This document shows, piece by piece, positions 48,401-60,800 of a stretch of 64,000 nucleotides of DNA. The stretch lies in assembly GCF_001949145.1 (NCBI RefSeq), contig NW_019091461.1, forward strand, positions 1 to 64,000, in the 5' to 3' direction. The stretch's first letter is position 1, and each line of letters starts with the position of its first letter. The position numbers were made by a program, and so were the translations under genes. The DNA comes from Acanthaster planci (Eukaryota > Echinodermata > Asteroidea > Valvatida > Acanthasteridae). The notes under the pieces were generated by a model. It saw nothing but the letters and a program-made list of their open reading frames with translations, was not told where the DNA came from and ran no database searches.

Positions 48401-51400
48401 AATATGGGTCAACCATCTTTCTTTGCTATTATTAGGTTAACTTTAACTTTGATCACATTATTTCTGTTCACACAGCCTTTTAGCTCTTTTCTAAATATTG
48501 TAAGTGATACAGATTGTTTTAATTTCAACAACGCCTTGGTTTCTTTTCCGCATGATTTTAGGGTGTTTTCTTGTTGACGTATCAGTCTGACGGGCATCGC
48601 TACGGAGTCAGTCAAGAAGCCATTGAGGAGGTTGCCAAGGAAGGTTTAGCCTGCATACTCACCATGGAAGTTGAGGTAGAAACACAAGGGCAAGAATTTT
48701 GAACCAGAAAAGAGAGAATCAAGTGGATTTCACCCTGTAACTTGCCCTCTGTAGTCTGCAAGCCAACAGTAGGAGCGATCTATCTGAGGCACTGCTTCTC
48801 TCCATCTTGAGATCAGCTTTCTTGCTAGAGAATTTTCAACTCAGTTCCTCAGAGTTATTTTCCCTTAATTTTCCCCGCTCCAGTGTCTTGGCGCTGTAAT
48901 TTCAGTAACCTCATCCACTGAACATACGAGAACAACCCGCCCGAACTCAGCCTTAAAGTACAATTGAAAATGTAGGCTAATGCATGCAGCTACAGATTGA
49001 TACCTGTTGAAATTCAGGAACTAATAGTGGAACTCAAAGGTCCATGATCCCCCTATTTCTAATGTATTCGTGAATTTTAATGAACCCTGACCCATCAGTG
49101 AGCCCTCAGTGGCAAAAGTACCTTTAAAAAAACACAGTTTTTCTTCAGCAGAAATAACAGGAGTTATTTCAATGTGGTCCAGGTTCCCTTCCATTACTGT
49201 TCCAGTTCATGAAAATCTCCTGTACCTTCCCTTGGTATCAATTTGATTCTTCTGACCTTCTCAGGGAGTTCTTTCCCTCAAGTTGACTTACTACGAGCCT
49301 CGCTACATTCTGCTTCTCCCGCTGGACCAAGCGGCTCACGAGGCGCGGCTCAGAGCAGTCGGTAACCTTAGTCAAGAGAACATTGAGCAGGCACTTAGGG
49401 AGACGGGGCGCTATCGTGACATCCATCAGGATAAGCCAGGATTCTTTGACATGACTGTTGATTCAAGTAAGAAAAGTCACAAAGAAAACATTCCACATAC
49501 AAAAACAGCACTAAGTTATTTGAATAATGAAAACACCAACATGCTAACTCAATTTCCTCAAGTTTTAGTCCCATGAATGTCAGGAAATTTCAAGTTGAAA
49601 TAGATCAAAAAATCATGTTACCAATGAAATATTTAGGAAACTGTGGAGCTGAAAATAGGATGCACACCAAATTGTTTTCACCGTGAAGTAGAACCCATTT
49701 TCTCTCTTGCTATATCTGGCATTCAGAACACAAATACCTTAGTACATCCAGAAAAGAAAGCTTCCTGGGTTTGATTCATCTGCAGCTTCAAAAAAACTAC
49801 CCCATCACATTTTTATCAAGGAATTAATATTTTTTTTTGCCCAACAATTGCTGATAACGGAAGTACTGAAAACAACAAGAGTTTCATTTCTTGAACAGTG
49901 AGCTTGATTTCTACAGTTTTTTCTCGGGGAAACTTGTAACTTAACTTTTTTCTGACAATGTTTCGTTTGTCAGGTGATACTACTATAGCATTTGACCGCT
50001 GTCGGGAGTTGGTGTCTGGCTACCTAGGATTAGAAGACAGCGAGACGCAGAACCTGACTACGTCCAACTGGGTGCCATCCAGCAATTCACCCAGTCCCAC
50101 GCAGGCACGGTCGGATTCCCAGACTCCCATGGGAGACCGATCCGTGACACCGCTCAGGTCCACCTCGGGGATGAAGACATGGTCAGATCGCGTCAAGAGC
50201 GGGGACACCAGCTCGCAGATGTCTCGGAAGCTGATGAGTCCGGCTATGCGGGCCATGCTGGAGCCAACGAGATCCAGTGTGGTAGGTTGCCATGTCCTAG
50301 TCAAGGCCAAAAAGTACAGTCAAGTCAACGTGTCTCAGTCGTATAACTGTATTATGGGGGATATTTCATTTTACTCATTTGCTGCCACAAGACTGAATTA
50401 TGAAAGAAGCGCGACAACGTGATTGAGCCAAAGGCATATAAAATTTGCATCAGGCGGCCACCAGATGACTCACATTAAACCACGAGGCACGGCCAGGGAT
50501 AGAAAGGCAAGAAAGGTAAACCATAGAACCCAGAGAAAACCCTTATGGCACTAGAAGGGAACTAACGAACAGCTTTTCTGACATGTGGACTAGGCTGGGA
50601 ATTGAACCCAGGCCACAGTTTTGAGAGGCCTATTTATTACACGTGCCACCCCAATATTCAAATGAACTATGGCAAAGCCATAACTTTTTCACTATCAATC
50701 CCTGTTACATTTAACCAGCCTCAAAAAAATTGACATGTGATTTACACTAGAATAGAATTTTGCTTAAATCATTTCAGCAAGTCTGCTGCAATCAAATTGT
50801 TGTATCCTCCTAACTTTTCATGAATGTCAACTTTTTGCATACAGTATAGTCTGCCAGAGGGAAGTTCATTAGTGTTTGTGACACTATGACTAGATTGACC
50901 ACTGAAGGAAACTCAGATGTATTCTACTTCAGGCAAAAATCACTGACAGTTGCAAGCGATTTTCAATTGAATGTGCACAGAGAAAAATCCATACTAAGAC
51001 CGGGGAGGGGGATCAGAAATAGACATTTAAAAAGCCAGAATGTCGCAATCATGTAATGTTGACTTTGAAAACACAAAATCCTGGCCATGAAGTTAAAACT
51101 TTCTCCCGCAGTGTACCTGACTTGTGACATTTATTAGAAAATTGTGAATATTGGCGACATTTTTCCTCAGGAGCAAGCATCATATGAGAGACGCAAGAGT
51201 GCAGCAAGGGCAGCAGCGGCTGGTATTGAGCCTAAGCCACTGGATCAGTTAATTGCAAGGTAAAGATCAAGACATGGTCAAACTTCCATTCTCCAGGGTT
51301 TAATCCGTTTCTTTTTTTGGGTTTTGTTTTGAGGGGAGTGTTTTTATTGTGTTATCCTGTCTGTCACAAGTCTCCACCAGTCATGGGTTGCATGATAAAG

Positions 51401-52070
51401 TTTTTGTGCCCCAAACCCAGTTTTCCTTCATCGCCATCCAAATTTCATTTTTAAATCCTCATTCAGGTACATTCTACAGCGCTGCACATCCCTCCCTTGG
51501 GTTGTAATAGTGTTCCCTCGTGTCCATCACAAGTCATCTAGTCTCAAGCCAAGTTAAAACTATTCAGTCAAACTCTGACAAAGGCTTTCTTGTCACAACC
51601 TACAAGTTCATGTCCAACTTTAAGCCAAGTTATGTGGCCCCCCAAAAAGTTCAGGAACTGCTTTTATTCGTCATTCAACCCCAAAAGCAGTTCCTGAGCA
51701 AAATGCGAGGATCCTGATTGGAGGAGTAATGCATGGAGTATCTTCCTGTTTTTAAACACTCAGACCACCAGGAACGGCTCCAGAGACTCTGCTAGGCAAA
51801 GGTCTCGATGGTAGCACAGCCCGCCCCAAGACGGGCCCGGCCGGCTACTTTGAGGCACCCAGCCCCGACTCCAGCGCCGCCTCTCGCAGCGGATCCGAAC
51901 TCTCGGGCCTGTCTGAGGCACGGGGGATGTCCGGTAATGTGTCACCGGACTCCACAGCTTCACAGCAGTTACAGGTCAGCTTGAACGAAATGACGCTGCC
52001 TGGGTACGGGACAGATGATGGGGTGGGTGGGCGATCTGAAGGGTCATTAGTCATGTCAACCGACAGGTGA
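42430..52070 (+). CDS. LRGUK: LRGUK: leucine-rich repeats and guanylate kinase domain protein
   Basis: Sixteen exons: 42430-42612, 43487-43594, 43961-44042, 44375-44475, 44864-44945, 45108-45232, 45690-45833, 46202-46369, 46586-46692, 47219-47338, 48286-48382, 48562-48675, 49265-49466, 49974-50281, 51171-51259, 51764-52070. All phases close, giving 778 residues. An acidic N-terminus and an LSPDGVLDD..LSNLGRS segment precede about nine SDS22-type 22-residue LRRs (about 110-330; for example VELDASNNEI, LQQLDLSGNFI, LRNLNLLRNPI) and an LRR cap (YCLPQLTELD). The guanylate-kinase-like domain (about 376-565) has GPPGSGKN (383-390), HTTRAPYTGE, TYQSDGHRYGVS, MEVEGVLSLK and YYEPRYILLLPLD. A Ser/Pro-rich tail ends at TGA 52068-52070. 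The P-loop ends GKN rather than GK[ST], so catalysis is doubtful; human LRGUK is also degenerate here. In mice LRGUK is needed for sperm head shaping, acrosome attachment and axoneme growth. Introns hold the minisatellite (47668) and a SINE-like repeat (50445). Confidence 0.94.
47668..47925. repeat. minisatellite (AAGTCCCTGTAAGTCCATCAC units) with an assembly gap
   Basis: Units of 21 and 31 bp built from AAGTCCCTG, CTAGTCCCTG and TAAGTCCATCAC repeat head to tail. The run of 41 Ns at 47735-47775 is inside the array, so the true copy number is unknown. The unit resembles the ends of the dispersed element next to it (47909) and at 20670, so the array probably grew from a tip of that element. It lies in the LRGUK intron between the exons at 47219 and 48286. 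Confidence 0.9.
47735..47775. other. assembly gap (41 N)
   Basis: A run of N inside a tandem repeat, the usual cause of such gaps. No coding exon is expected in it. Confidence 0.99.
47909..48050. repeat. dispersed inverted-repeat element, copy 2
   Basis: It contains TCCATCACAAGTCATTCAGT, then a TTAAGCCAA block, GAGCTGTGACAAAAGC and a right end of GGGACTTGTG repeats. The block order matches the copies at 20670 and 51520. The left tip merges into the minisatellite at 47668. Confidence 0.6.
50445..50650 (-). repeat. tRNA-derived SINE-like element
   Basis: On the minus strand: GGTGGCACGTGTAATAA (A-box-like), then CCTGGGTTCAATTCCCAGCC containing a B-box (50598-50608 on plus), then a body with TTTTCTCTGGGTTCTATGG. 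This is the layout of a tRNA-headed SINE. Similar heads occur at 57455 (plus) and 3385 (minus). It lies in the LRGUK intron between the exons at 49974 and 51171. Confidence 0.6.
51520..51645. repeat. dispersed inverted-repeat element, copy 3 (partial)
   Basis: It contains TCCATCACAAGTCATCTAGT, TCAAGCCAAGTT and CTGACAAAGGC in the order seen at 20670 and 47909. The right end is not clear. It is in the last LRGUK intron. Confidence 0.55.
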
Positions 52071-54875
52071 TAGCTGACGACCTTGCAAACAAGACAGTTC
52101 TCTTAAAAGCTATATATGCAGGGATTTTTTCTGCCGCCTTACCAGACTTTAATGTGTTTTCTCTGTTATGATAACTCCAGGGAAATTCTGTAGAAGATGT
52201 AACAATTATGTAAAATATTGTACATTGAAAGTTTTTCAGTTGATGGAAATTCAGTCTTTTGGGCACATTCATGCAGTTTTTGTTTTAAGCAAAATCCTGT
52301 CCCACGTGATATTGTTAGTTTCAAAATCAAGCACAGGGATAGTACGAAATAGTGCATAAATATATTACTTCACTATATAAAAAATGGAAAACGAGTGACA
52401 AGATTTAATGTAATTGTCAGAGAGATAAAGGTAAATATAAGTTTGAAATGTATAAAGTTGTACTATTAATCAATCCGCAAGTTCTAATTCTAGATGCATT
52501 TCTACAATGGAAATGTTTCTGTTTCCTCTGTACTTACGAGTCATCTTTACTTCGAAATGTAAATCACTGAAGTCAAGTCATGAACACTATGTAAAGAAAA
52601 CACTGAAACTCATGGAAATAATTTAAAAATATGAAATATAGAGCTTTTATTGTTGAAATGATCTCCAAATGGAAGATAGACTCATAAATCTGTAACTTTA
52701 CAAAGATACCATATTGCCATACAAAGTGCCTCATAAATATGCCTCTCACATTAATTCAGGTTCACATTTTCATATCAACCTGCTTGCACCCTTGATTAAG
52801 TTGTGTTTAAATGCAACATTTCCAAAGGCATGGTACTGTATATTGTGTTAACCATGGATACCATGGAAATATCTTATGAATAGTATACGAAAGAAATTGT
52901 CAAATGAAGGAAGCACCAATAATAAATATCCCAGTTATGGGGAAAAAACCTTCCCCTATCTGCTTGTAACCCGGGAAGTAAGTAGTGGAATGGTTGAATA
53001 GTTACTCCTTTGCTTGATTATTTTCCCATTTTTATTTCAATGTGTTAAAGGGGACAGAATTTAAATTTTACTGGGATTCAGATAATATGCCACAGACAGT
53101 TACAGAAGATGTGCATTTTGTGATCGTTTTATGACTAACTTTTCTTAAAGTTTTCCTAAATGACAGTTTTTATCATTAAAGCGTTATTTCAGAAAGAATG
53201 TTTTAGCTTGACTTTTGTCTAATTTACCAGTTTGTACTGCATGCATAAACAGCCATTAATTCAGGATGAAAGAAACTTATGAAGTCAGTAACTGTTTCAT
53301 TTACCATGACCTTAAACAAATAGTGACATAAAAAGGAAAAGTTAACCATTTTACTTGAAAAATTTCTTGCTTTTGAAAACTAGAGTGCCAAGACTGACTA
53401 TCAGAATTGTCTGTTGTACAGTGCATAGCTTGGCTAAAATAATACACTAAAAAATATTGTTAAGTTTAATCATTAAAGCCTCATTCAATTTGAACAATCA
53501 GATTCCTTCTAAAGATCCATCCTCTTGGGAGGGAATTGAATACTGTTTTGTTTGTTTTTTTCTAACTGAAACATTCTAGCTTAATTTAAATCTTACTTAT
53601 TTAAATCTTACAATGTAAATGAACTCATAAGATTTTCTTTTTATAATAATTTGCCGTATTTTGTGTTTGTATTGGTTGCACGTTGGAGTAATCACCAGGA
53701 AATTCTGCTAAAAATGTTGATAAATGTGTACTAAATATGCACAATGATTCGTGGTTCACTGCAGATTTGCAGTCAAAAATATAGCCCAATTACTAAAACT
53801 GCGACCAATTTATAAAATTAAAGGGATTACCTTGTCAAATTTGGTTGATTACTCAGAATAAGTTTAAAAATTACAAAAATTAGTTCTTTTATATATCATG
53901 ATAATTAGCACCACGAAAATATTTTTGTGACTGACAAAATATACAGAAAATAATCTGTAAACACCCTTAGACACAGAAAATTGCTAATACTTAAGGGTCC
54001 TAAACAATTAACGTCTACTCCAATTTCCTGATTTTTATATGTGCCGTCCAGCATCAACATTGGAGGTTCCTAGACCAAAAACACATTACTGGTGTATCAC
54101 ACAACTGGGAAAGCCTTACCAAAGCAACCTCAAGTTCTGGAAAGGTCTGGCATTTTTGTGCCAGACCTTTCCAGAAAGTTCAGCCAGTGACCATCGATCA
54201 ACAACAACAAGTAAATTTTGCATGGTACCCACTACCCAGGATACTTTTATTTGTGCGTTACCACGCAAAATCAATCAGGGGCTGGTAAATGGACGCTAAA
54301 TGAAATTGTCCTGAGAATACATAAAGTGTGCAAGAGACATTCCAAATTATACGTTGAAAGTACCTCTAGTCTGGAAAAATTAACTTTCCAGATGTCTAAC
54401 AGGCAGAGGTTAGTATACCAAACAACTGCGAGGTCACAAAAGGCTTATCTTTCGTGCTGTCCACAGGAGCAATTGGCACTTAAGTGAGCCACCAAGAGAT
54501 TATCAATTAGAGGCCGCTTTCCTCAGTCCATCATGGGAAAATATTTGAGAATCCATCTTGCATATTAGAAACTGGCAGTTTCAACACATCTTGCGGACTA
54601 AGTTTTACTTTCCGTTTGTGAATGACGGAGAGTGGATGATGCTCCCACTTGCATTGGTGTTTGGGCAAGAGTGCATGTAAACACTGGACAATTTAAGCAA
54701 GTTGTTAACCGCCAAAAGCGAACGCACTCAGGCCAAATCTAGGTGGTGTACTGCATGCTGAATTGCTCCTCTCAGTGAAGCTTTGCTGTCTGTCTGTAGC
54801 CGACAGAGTCTGTGTGACGTGCCAAGGGAAGACGGCTACGATGGGAGGGAAGGACAAGGGGGGCGGGGCAAGTCA
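52071..54875. other. convergent intergenic interval (LRGUK and EDEM1 3' ends)
   Basis: It should contain both 3' UTRs. It is AT-rich with no coding exon recognised. AATAAA-type signals occur on plus at 52920-52926 (within AATAATAAATAT) and on minus at 54246-54251, but several others exist, so cleavage sites are not assigned. A perfect hairpin lies at 54135-54176. The 54039-54299 and 54218-54487 plus-strand frames have no family resemblance that I recognise. Confidence 0.6.
54135..54176. repeat. perfect hairpin, 18-bp stem and 6-nt loop
   Basis: TTCTGGAAAGGTCTGGCA (54135-54152), loop TTTTTG, then the exact reverse complement TGCCAGACCTTTCCAGAA (54159-54176). It lies between two converging genes. 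It could be a remnant of a small inverted-repeat element or a structured RNA, and nothing in the sequence decides between these. Confidence 0.85.
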
Positions 54876-57800
54876 TCATAACCCCACAAACTGGTCAATC
54901 TGCTCTAGGTACACAGCCTCCAAAGGCAGCTTGAGTTTACTCTCGCGTGGGACATAGGCACACTGTAGGAGATAACAAGAGGCACCTTGTCAAGTTTAAT
55001 GGGAACCAACGGGGTAACTCGGTCCTCAGATTTTCTTGAGAAGCAAAGCCCTTCTTGAGCTCAAATCCTTGATGGCGCAATCTCGGTAAATCTGTCTTTG
55101 ATGAGCCAATGTGACGAGTCCATGATCATGTGCATCATCTTGAGCAGGCTCACATTAGCTTAAAACGAGGTGTGACCCACTACGGACCAGTTACCTGGGA
55201 TCGGTATGTTTACTGCCTTCAAGCGTATCAAACATTTCCCATTGAATTGATCCACAAATAGTCTGGAAGATACTCGACCCTCTATGTGAGACAGCATGAC
55301 AAAATCTCAACATTTTTGTTAACCCTAACCCCCTAGGGTGTATGTAAAATCGTATTGAAATTGAAGGATTTGGGACTGTTAGGATTTAGCAATACAGCAA
55401 GTTTTTCCCTTTGGGTCGCGTTACCATCTTGAGTTTTCTAATTAAAGTAGCCGAGTATATTCTACATCTTTTCCAACTCTTCTTCCATTCAAAATGTTAA
55501 CACCTTCGTTAGCTCTTCTTAAAAATACAAATACGACTTTAATTTTTCTCCCCCCCCCAAAAAAAATAAATAAATATCATAATTTCCCTTTCAAGCACCC
55601 ACTGACATTGTTTTTAAATACAGGAGAATTCAAGATGTACTTTTAAATAGGATAGAAAAACTGCCTCTTTCTGGGACAGTTTTAACAGGCAACATCACAA
55701 CAGAATACAAATAGTTCACCAGGATAGAGAGGGCCACTCACCTCAGTTAATGTCTGATTATAAGGCAGTGTGCCGCAGCAATCGCCATGTATTCTGGTGC
55801 TTGACAAATCTCTGCTGTCATCCATCAACCACCAGGTTTTTGAGCGGTATTTCCCCGAGATCGGGAAGAGGTGACCCTCTGTGGTGAAGATGTACCTAGA
55901 AGCTGCTTGGTTGACGTGATTGTCACTGTCAAAGAGCTGGGAAAAAAAATAAAGAGCTGTCAAAAAACGTGAAGGACGGAACGAACGACACCTGTGGCGT
56001 ACTACAGTATTGTCAGCATGGCAAGACAAATGGAAGGGATGGAAATGACATTTCTGTTTGAATGATTGACCTTCACAAAGACAAACCAGGTTTAACAAAC
56101 AGTTCTGTGCCTTACTGATTACTGAGATGTGGATGTGAAATGATTCATATGAGGTGGTGAGAGAAACACTACCAACTTGAGCAAGCAGGAGTAGAGTCTC
56201 AGGTTTCAAGCTTACAACTACAGGTGTTCTAAGCACTCAGCCAAATTTACCCCAGGTGAAATTTAACCTGATATGTCGGTGGTTTTTGAAATATGTGGAT
56301 CATCAACTCAGACAAATTTCACAGACACTTCAAACTTTTAAATTTCTGTATATATGTATTCTTCTCTGAGATATCTTTTACAAGAGAAAGTCCTTTATTC
56401 TGTGCATTCTTTTTTTTTTCAAACAACCAGCCATGAGATTTATTTTCTCACCAGAAATAAATATTTGCAGGTTTCGCTGAGGAAGAAGCTCTCCATGCGA
56501 TCTTCCTTGGTCTTGCTGATGACGTTGTGAAGGGTCGCGTAGCCACAACTGGGAGGCGGACAGAAATGGGGAGGAAGATTACTTTGGGAAAATACCTAGA
56601 CGACTCAAGAGGTCTGAAAGCGGAACCAATATCTGTAACATATTAACCGCTTATGTATCATATTCACTTTTTTCTTTTCAGTGCCCTGATGTCGCCGGAA
56701 GACAACTGGACTACGGGCATGAATGTAACCTGTTAATGTCCACTCACAGGATTGAAAAAAAAAACTGAGCCTCACCTTGCTTTTGTGTACATCTCCAAAC
56801 TTTCAAGGATGTCACTTCCAACATGAAGATAAAAAGGATTCTGTGTGGCCTGAAAAACCCAAACAAAAAGACCAAAAGACCATCAGTAAATCATGAATAC
56901 ACATAATACTATACAGTACTAAAGAGCTTTTCTTAAAATAAAGTCCACAGAGGGACAGTTAGATGAAACCCTACAAGAGACTTTTTAAACATTTAACCTT
57001 CTCATAGCCAAGGGGGGGTGCAGAACCTTAAAGACCCCAGATGGAGTAACCACCTTTAGTCAATTCTGATCAGTTATTGATTCAACATCTGGCCCAGTGA
57101 GTTTTTTAACTACAGAAACAAACCTTGATCACCTATTTTGGGGAGTGCAAGTGTAATACAGCCTGACCTGATACAGTAAGTAGGTAGATTCAACGAGTTC
57201 GGGTCGTAGAGGGTAGAACGAGACGTCGGGTTGTTTGGTGTGCCAGTTGAATCTCTCTGGAATGGCCCCGTATTTCCTCCAGATGGCATAGAATATGGCA
57301 TGCGAGCAAATAGCCTCGTCCAAATCACCTGCTAACACCTAGACAAGAAAAGTAGAAGAGGCGCTACACAGTGAACATCACGACATGGTGAATATTACTG
57401 ACGACTGATGGGGCGAGCCTGGGATATTTCTTGGCATTTCAAATGGCTTGACGGGGAATGAGTTTGATGCAGTGATTACTTTCCTCATCCTCTGCGACCC
57501 TGGTTCGAATCCCACTCTAAGCCAACACATGGATTGAGTTTTCCGCCACTACCTGATTCTGTGAGGTGTCCTCAGAAATATTCCTAAGGACTTTCCTTCT
57601 ACCTCTATGACTGAACATTCCTTCATCACCTTCTCTCCAGAACAGGTTTTCTGTGACCGTTCAAGAAACCCACAACAATGATACATGTGTCTTTACGGGA
57701 AATCATCCATAACACTGAAGACATTGACATGACTATATGAAAAATCCTGACTTATACCAGCACAAAAAACAGGAAATGGACACAACATTTTTCGGTGGAC

Positions 57801-60800
57801 AATCTATCTATTATTTTTTTATATCAATATCATAAAATTTCTAGATCCACACACAAACTGCACATTTTAGTATGAGTTAAGGACTGTATGTAGCCGGAGC
57901 TACATGTATTGCTTTGCACAGGAATATGACGTCTTGATTCATTACAAAGAATGTTTGACTGGTGTACAACAGAGCAAAGACTGTGCATGGATGGATTCAT
58001 GAGCCAAGCTTGACCACTGATTTAATGGTCAACCATTAGTCAATTTCTTGCCCGGTAACAAATATACAACATTTATCTAAGGCACTAGGCAAATTAACTA
58101 GTGATTAGCTTGGGGCCACTGATTAACATCCAACCCAAGGATATTCACGGGTTCCCTGAATTACACTCAAATGATGGCAGCGTTACCTGCACGCCAGCAA
58201 ACGCGGCCTGCAGGGCGTCAATCCAGGAATTCACCGTTCGCCCGTCCTTCATGTTCACGTTGACGTACAGAGGGACATTGCCCTGACCCCTGGTGCAAAA
58301 CTCTCTCCTAGACAACCCCGTGCAGATCAAATGACAGTGTTTACTGCGAGGTCATAGAATGGTAATTCACGGAGGGCACTCTAACCAACCGCGATATTTT
58401 CCATTTATTACCATTTTTCTTGCTACGTTCAGAAGACATAAAAGAAAAATTTATTCATTTTCACTTTGCTTGACGGACTCTCAACTCACACCAAGATATG
58501 ATAAGATTTGAATCCATTAAATTCCGGTAAGTTTAAATGCTCACTTATCAGTTCATAATTTTTATACAGGAAATTGTTCGCCATGTTCTCTCTCGGCAAC
58601 TCCCAAATTAACCTTCACTATGCTGTTTATCACTGTTTGTCTTCCATTCCTTTAATTATTTAAAAATGTTCTTGTCATTGTCTAACCTGTTGAGGTAAAC
58701 AACGCTAACTATTTGCATGTTCCACAAATGATAAAAAACTGGCTTTGTCAGTGCACATGCCATGCCACAAATGTTACAAACCAAGCTCAACAATTCAAGA
58801 AGTCACTTTCTTGCTTACCCTTTTCTCATGTGTTTCTTGACATTACTGTAAATCTCGTTGAAAGTCTGTAAATCCTGCTCTTTACCGAACATAATGAATG
58901 ACTGAAAATGCAAGGACAATAACAAATTAACGACCTGACATGAAAACAGAATGCTGACCGCCCATGAACTTCATTTTAATATCTCCGTTGAACTTCATGT
59001 ACACAACTGACTTCCTATTAACAGTGTGGATACAGGTGAGAGTTTATTTGCAAGTAGATAGCTAATTTATTGTCCAGCATTAACGCCTAATGATGACATT
59101 TCCCAGCAACACATTGGAAAGACACCAAAATTTTAATGTGCATGCAAAGGTTAATGAGAAATGGCTGTGCATACATTAGATCACATGACACTATTTGACC
59201 AATAACAGACCAGATATCGAGCCGCCCTGTGGCCAGCTATTCCACAGTCGGTTGACTTCTGTGTAGAATGCTTACCTTAATTAAATATTCATAGAACGAG
59301 TCTGACCCAGCACCTAGGCCACTCTGAATACCAATCCACTCCCCTGTCTGAATATTGATCACATTTCCTAAACAAATCAAGAGAGGGAACATTTGGAAGA
59401 TTTCAGTTTTTCAGTGCAATAAGAGACAATCAAATTGGCATCAGAGTTAAATCCAGTGGAGTTTTACACAATGTGGCAAAACTATTTGTCAGCAAGTGAA
59501 ACTTGCTGACTCCATCAAACATTAAGTTTAATCAGCGACCATTTTGTCAACTACTGGTTGATTCTGGCTGGTAACCTACATGTACACATGAAGTATACCC
59601 TGGGTACCAGGCAAATCAATAAGAGGTTCAAAAATGGTTGCTGACCAAACTTGGCTTGGGTTTGTGAACGAGGTCAAAAATAAACATCTCTATGATGAAT
59701 TTACTCCAAGTCTCACACTCTAGACAAGAGTGAATCTAGTACTACATTTTCTGGATGGGGGGGGCTAGCTCATTTGGGAGGCCAAAACATTTAGACATTT
59801 CATTGAACTATCTACGGTCTGTCCAAGGGGTGAGACTACATTTTACAGCTTTTCACAGGCTTTATCAAGCAAGGGAAATGAAGTAGACCAAAATGTTTGA
59901 CTTTTTCTCATTAATTTCAAACATAGTTTGGGCTCCTTTGAGAACGGGGGCCCTGAATCCCCCCCCTTTGACCTTATATGGTGCATTTGATATTGGAGAA
60001 GGAATAACCCATCTACACGTTAAGAAAGCATTTTTCTTATATTACAGTATGAAGATGTAAACTAAACAATTGAAATATGTTCAGAGTTTTTCGATGTCAC
60101 ATAATTCTCCGCCTACTGCACATGTACATTGTTTATCCCACACTCAACTGATACACCAACGACATACCTAGCAATCCTGTCTGGTTGGATCGTCTGGCAA
60201 ATAGGGCATCCATGGCCCTCCGAGCAACCCGCTCAAAGATGGGATCGTCCACCAGCTGGCCCAGGAGACCAAACTCCAGGATCAAAGAGCCTGCCCCCGC
60301 CGTGCAGGCCTCCTGGATTCCATTGGTGGGTACTCCCTCACACAGATGCACCTGAGGAAGGGAGGTGTAAGGATAAAACTGGACTGCTTTCAACTGACAG
60401 AAGAGCACTGTCCGATAATGTGGGGGTGGGGGAGTTTGTACACGGATCAGTAGCCTCAGTGTAAGGCTTAATCAGTTTGATTAAGTGAGTGCCGGAATAT
60501 CGGACCTTCTATTCATTGGATTATTCAGCTGTGCCAAATTCCTACAACGGTAGAAACAAAATACGTGTTTGTATGGTGGTCTGCATCATTGAGTCTCGGG
60601 AGTTGCATTACTTTGGCCCTCGTCACGATGCAATCTAAGACTTTTTACCCGTGGATGTGGAATCGCTGTTGGTGTATTCTCAAAGGCTGGCAGTAGCCTG
60701 ACAGCCAGGTCATGAGCCATATGAAGCAGCTGTCCATCGTAATCGTCAGGGTAGAGGTCACCGTAGGGTTGGTAGGGGTCAATGATCAAGAGGTGGGCCG

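Noticed and set aside
55682-56236. 184-codon frame as a separate gene
   Set aside because: Its coding part is EDEM1 exon 55936-55742, with donor and acceptor in phase; the flanks are intron.
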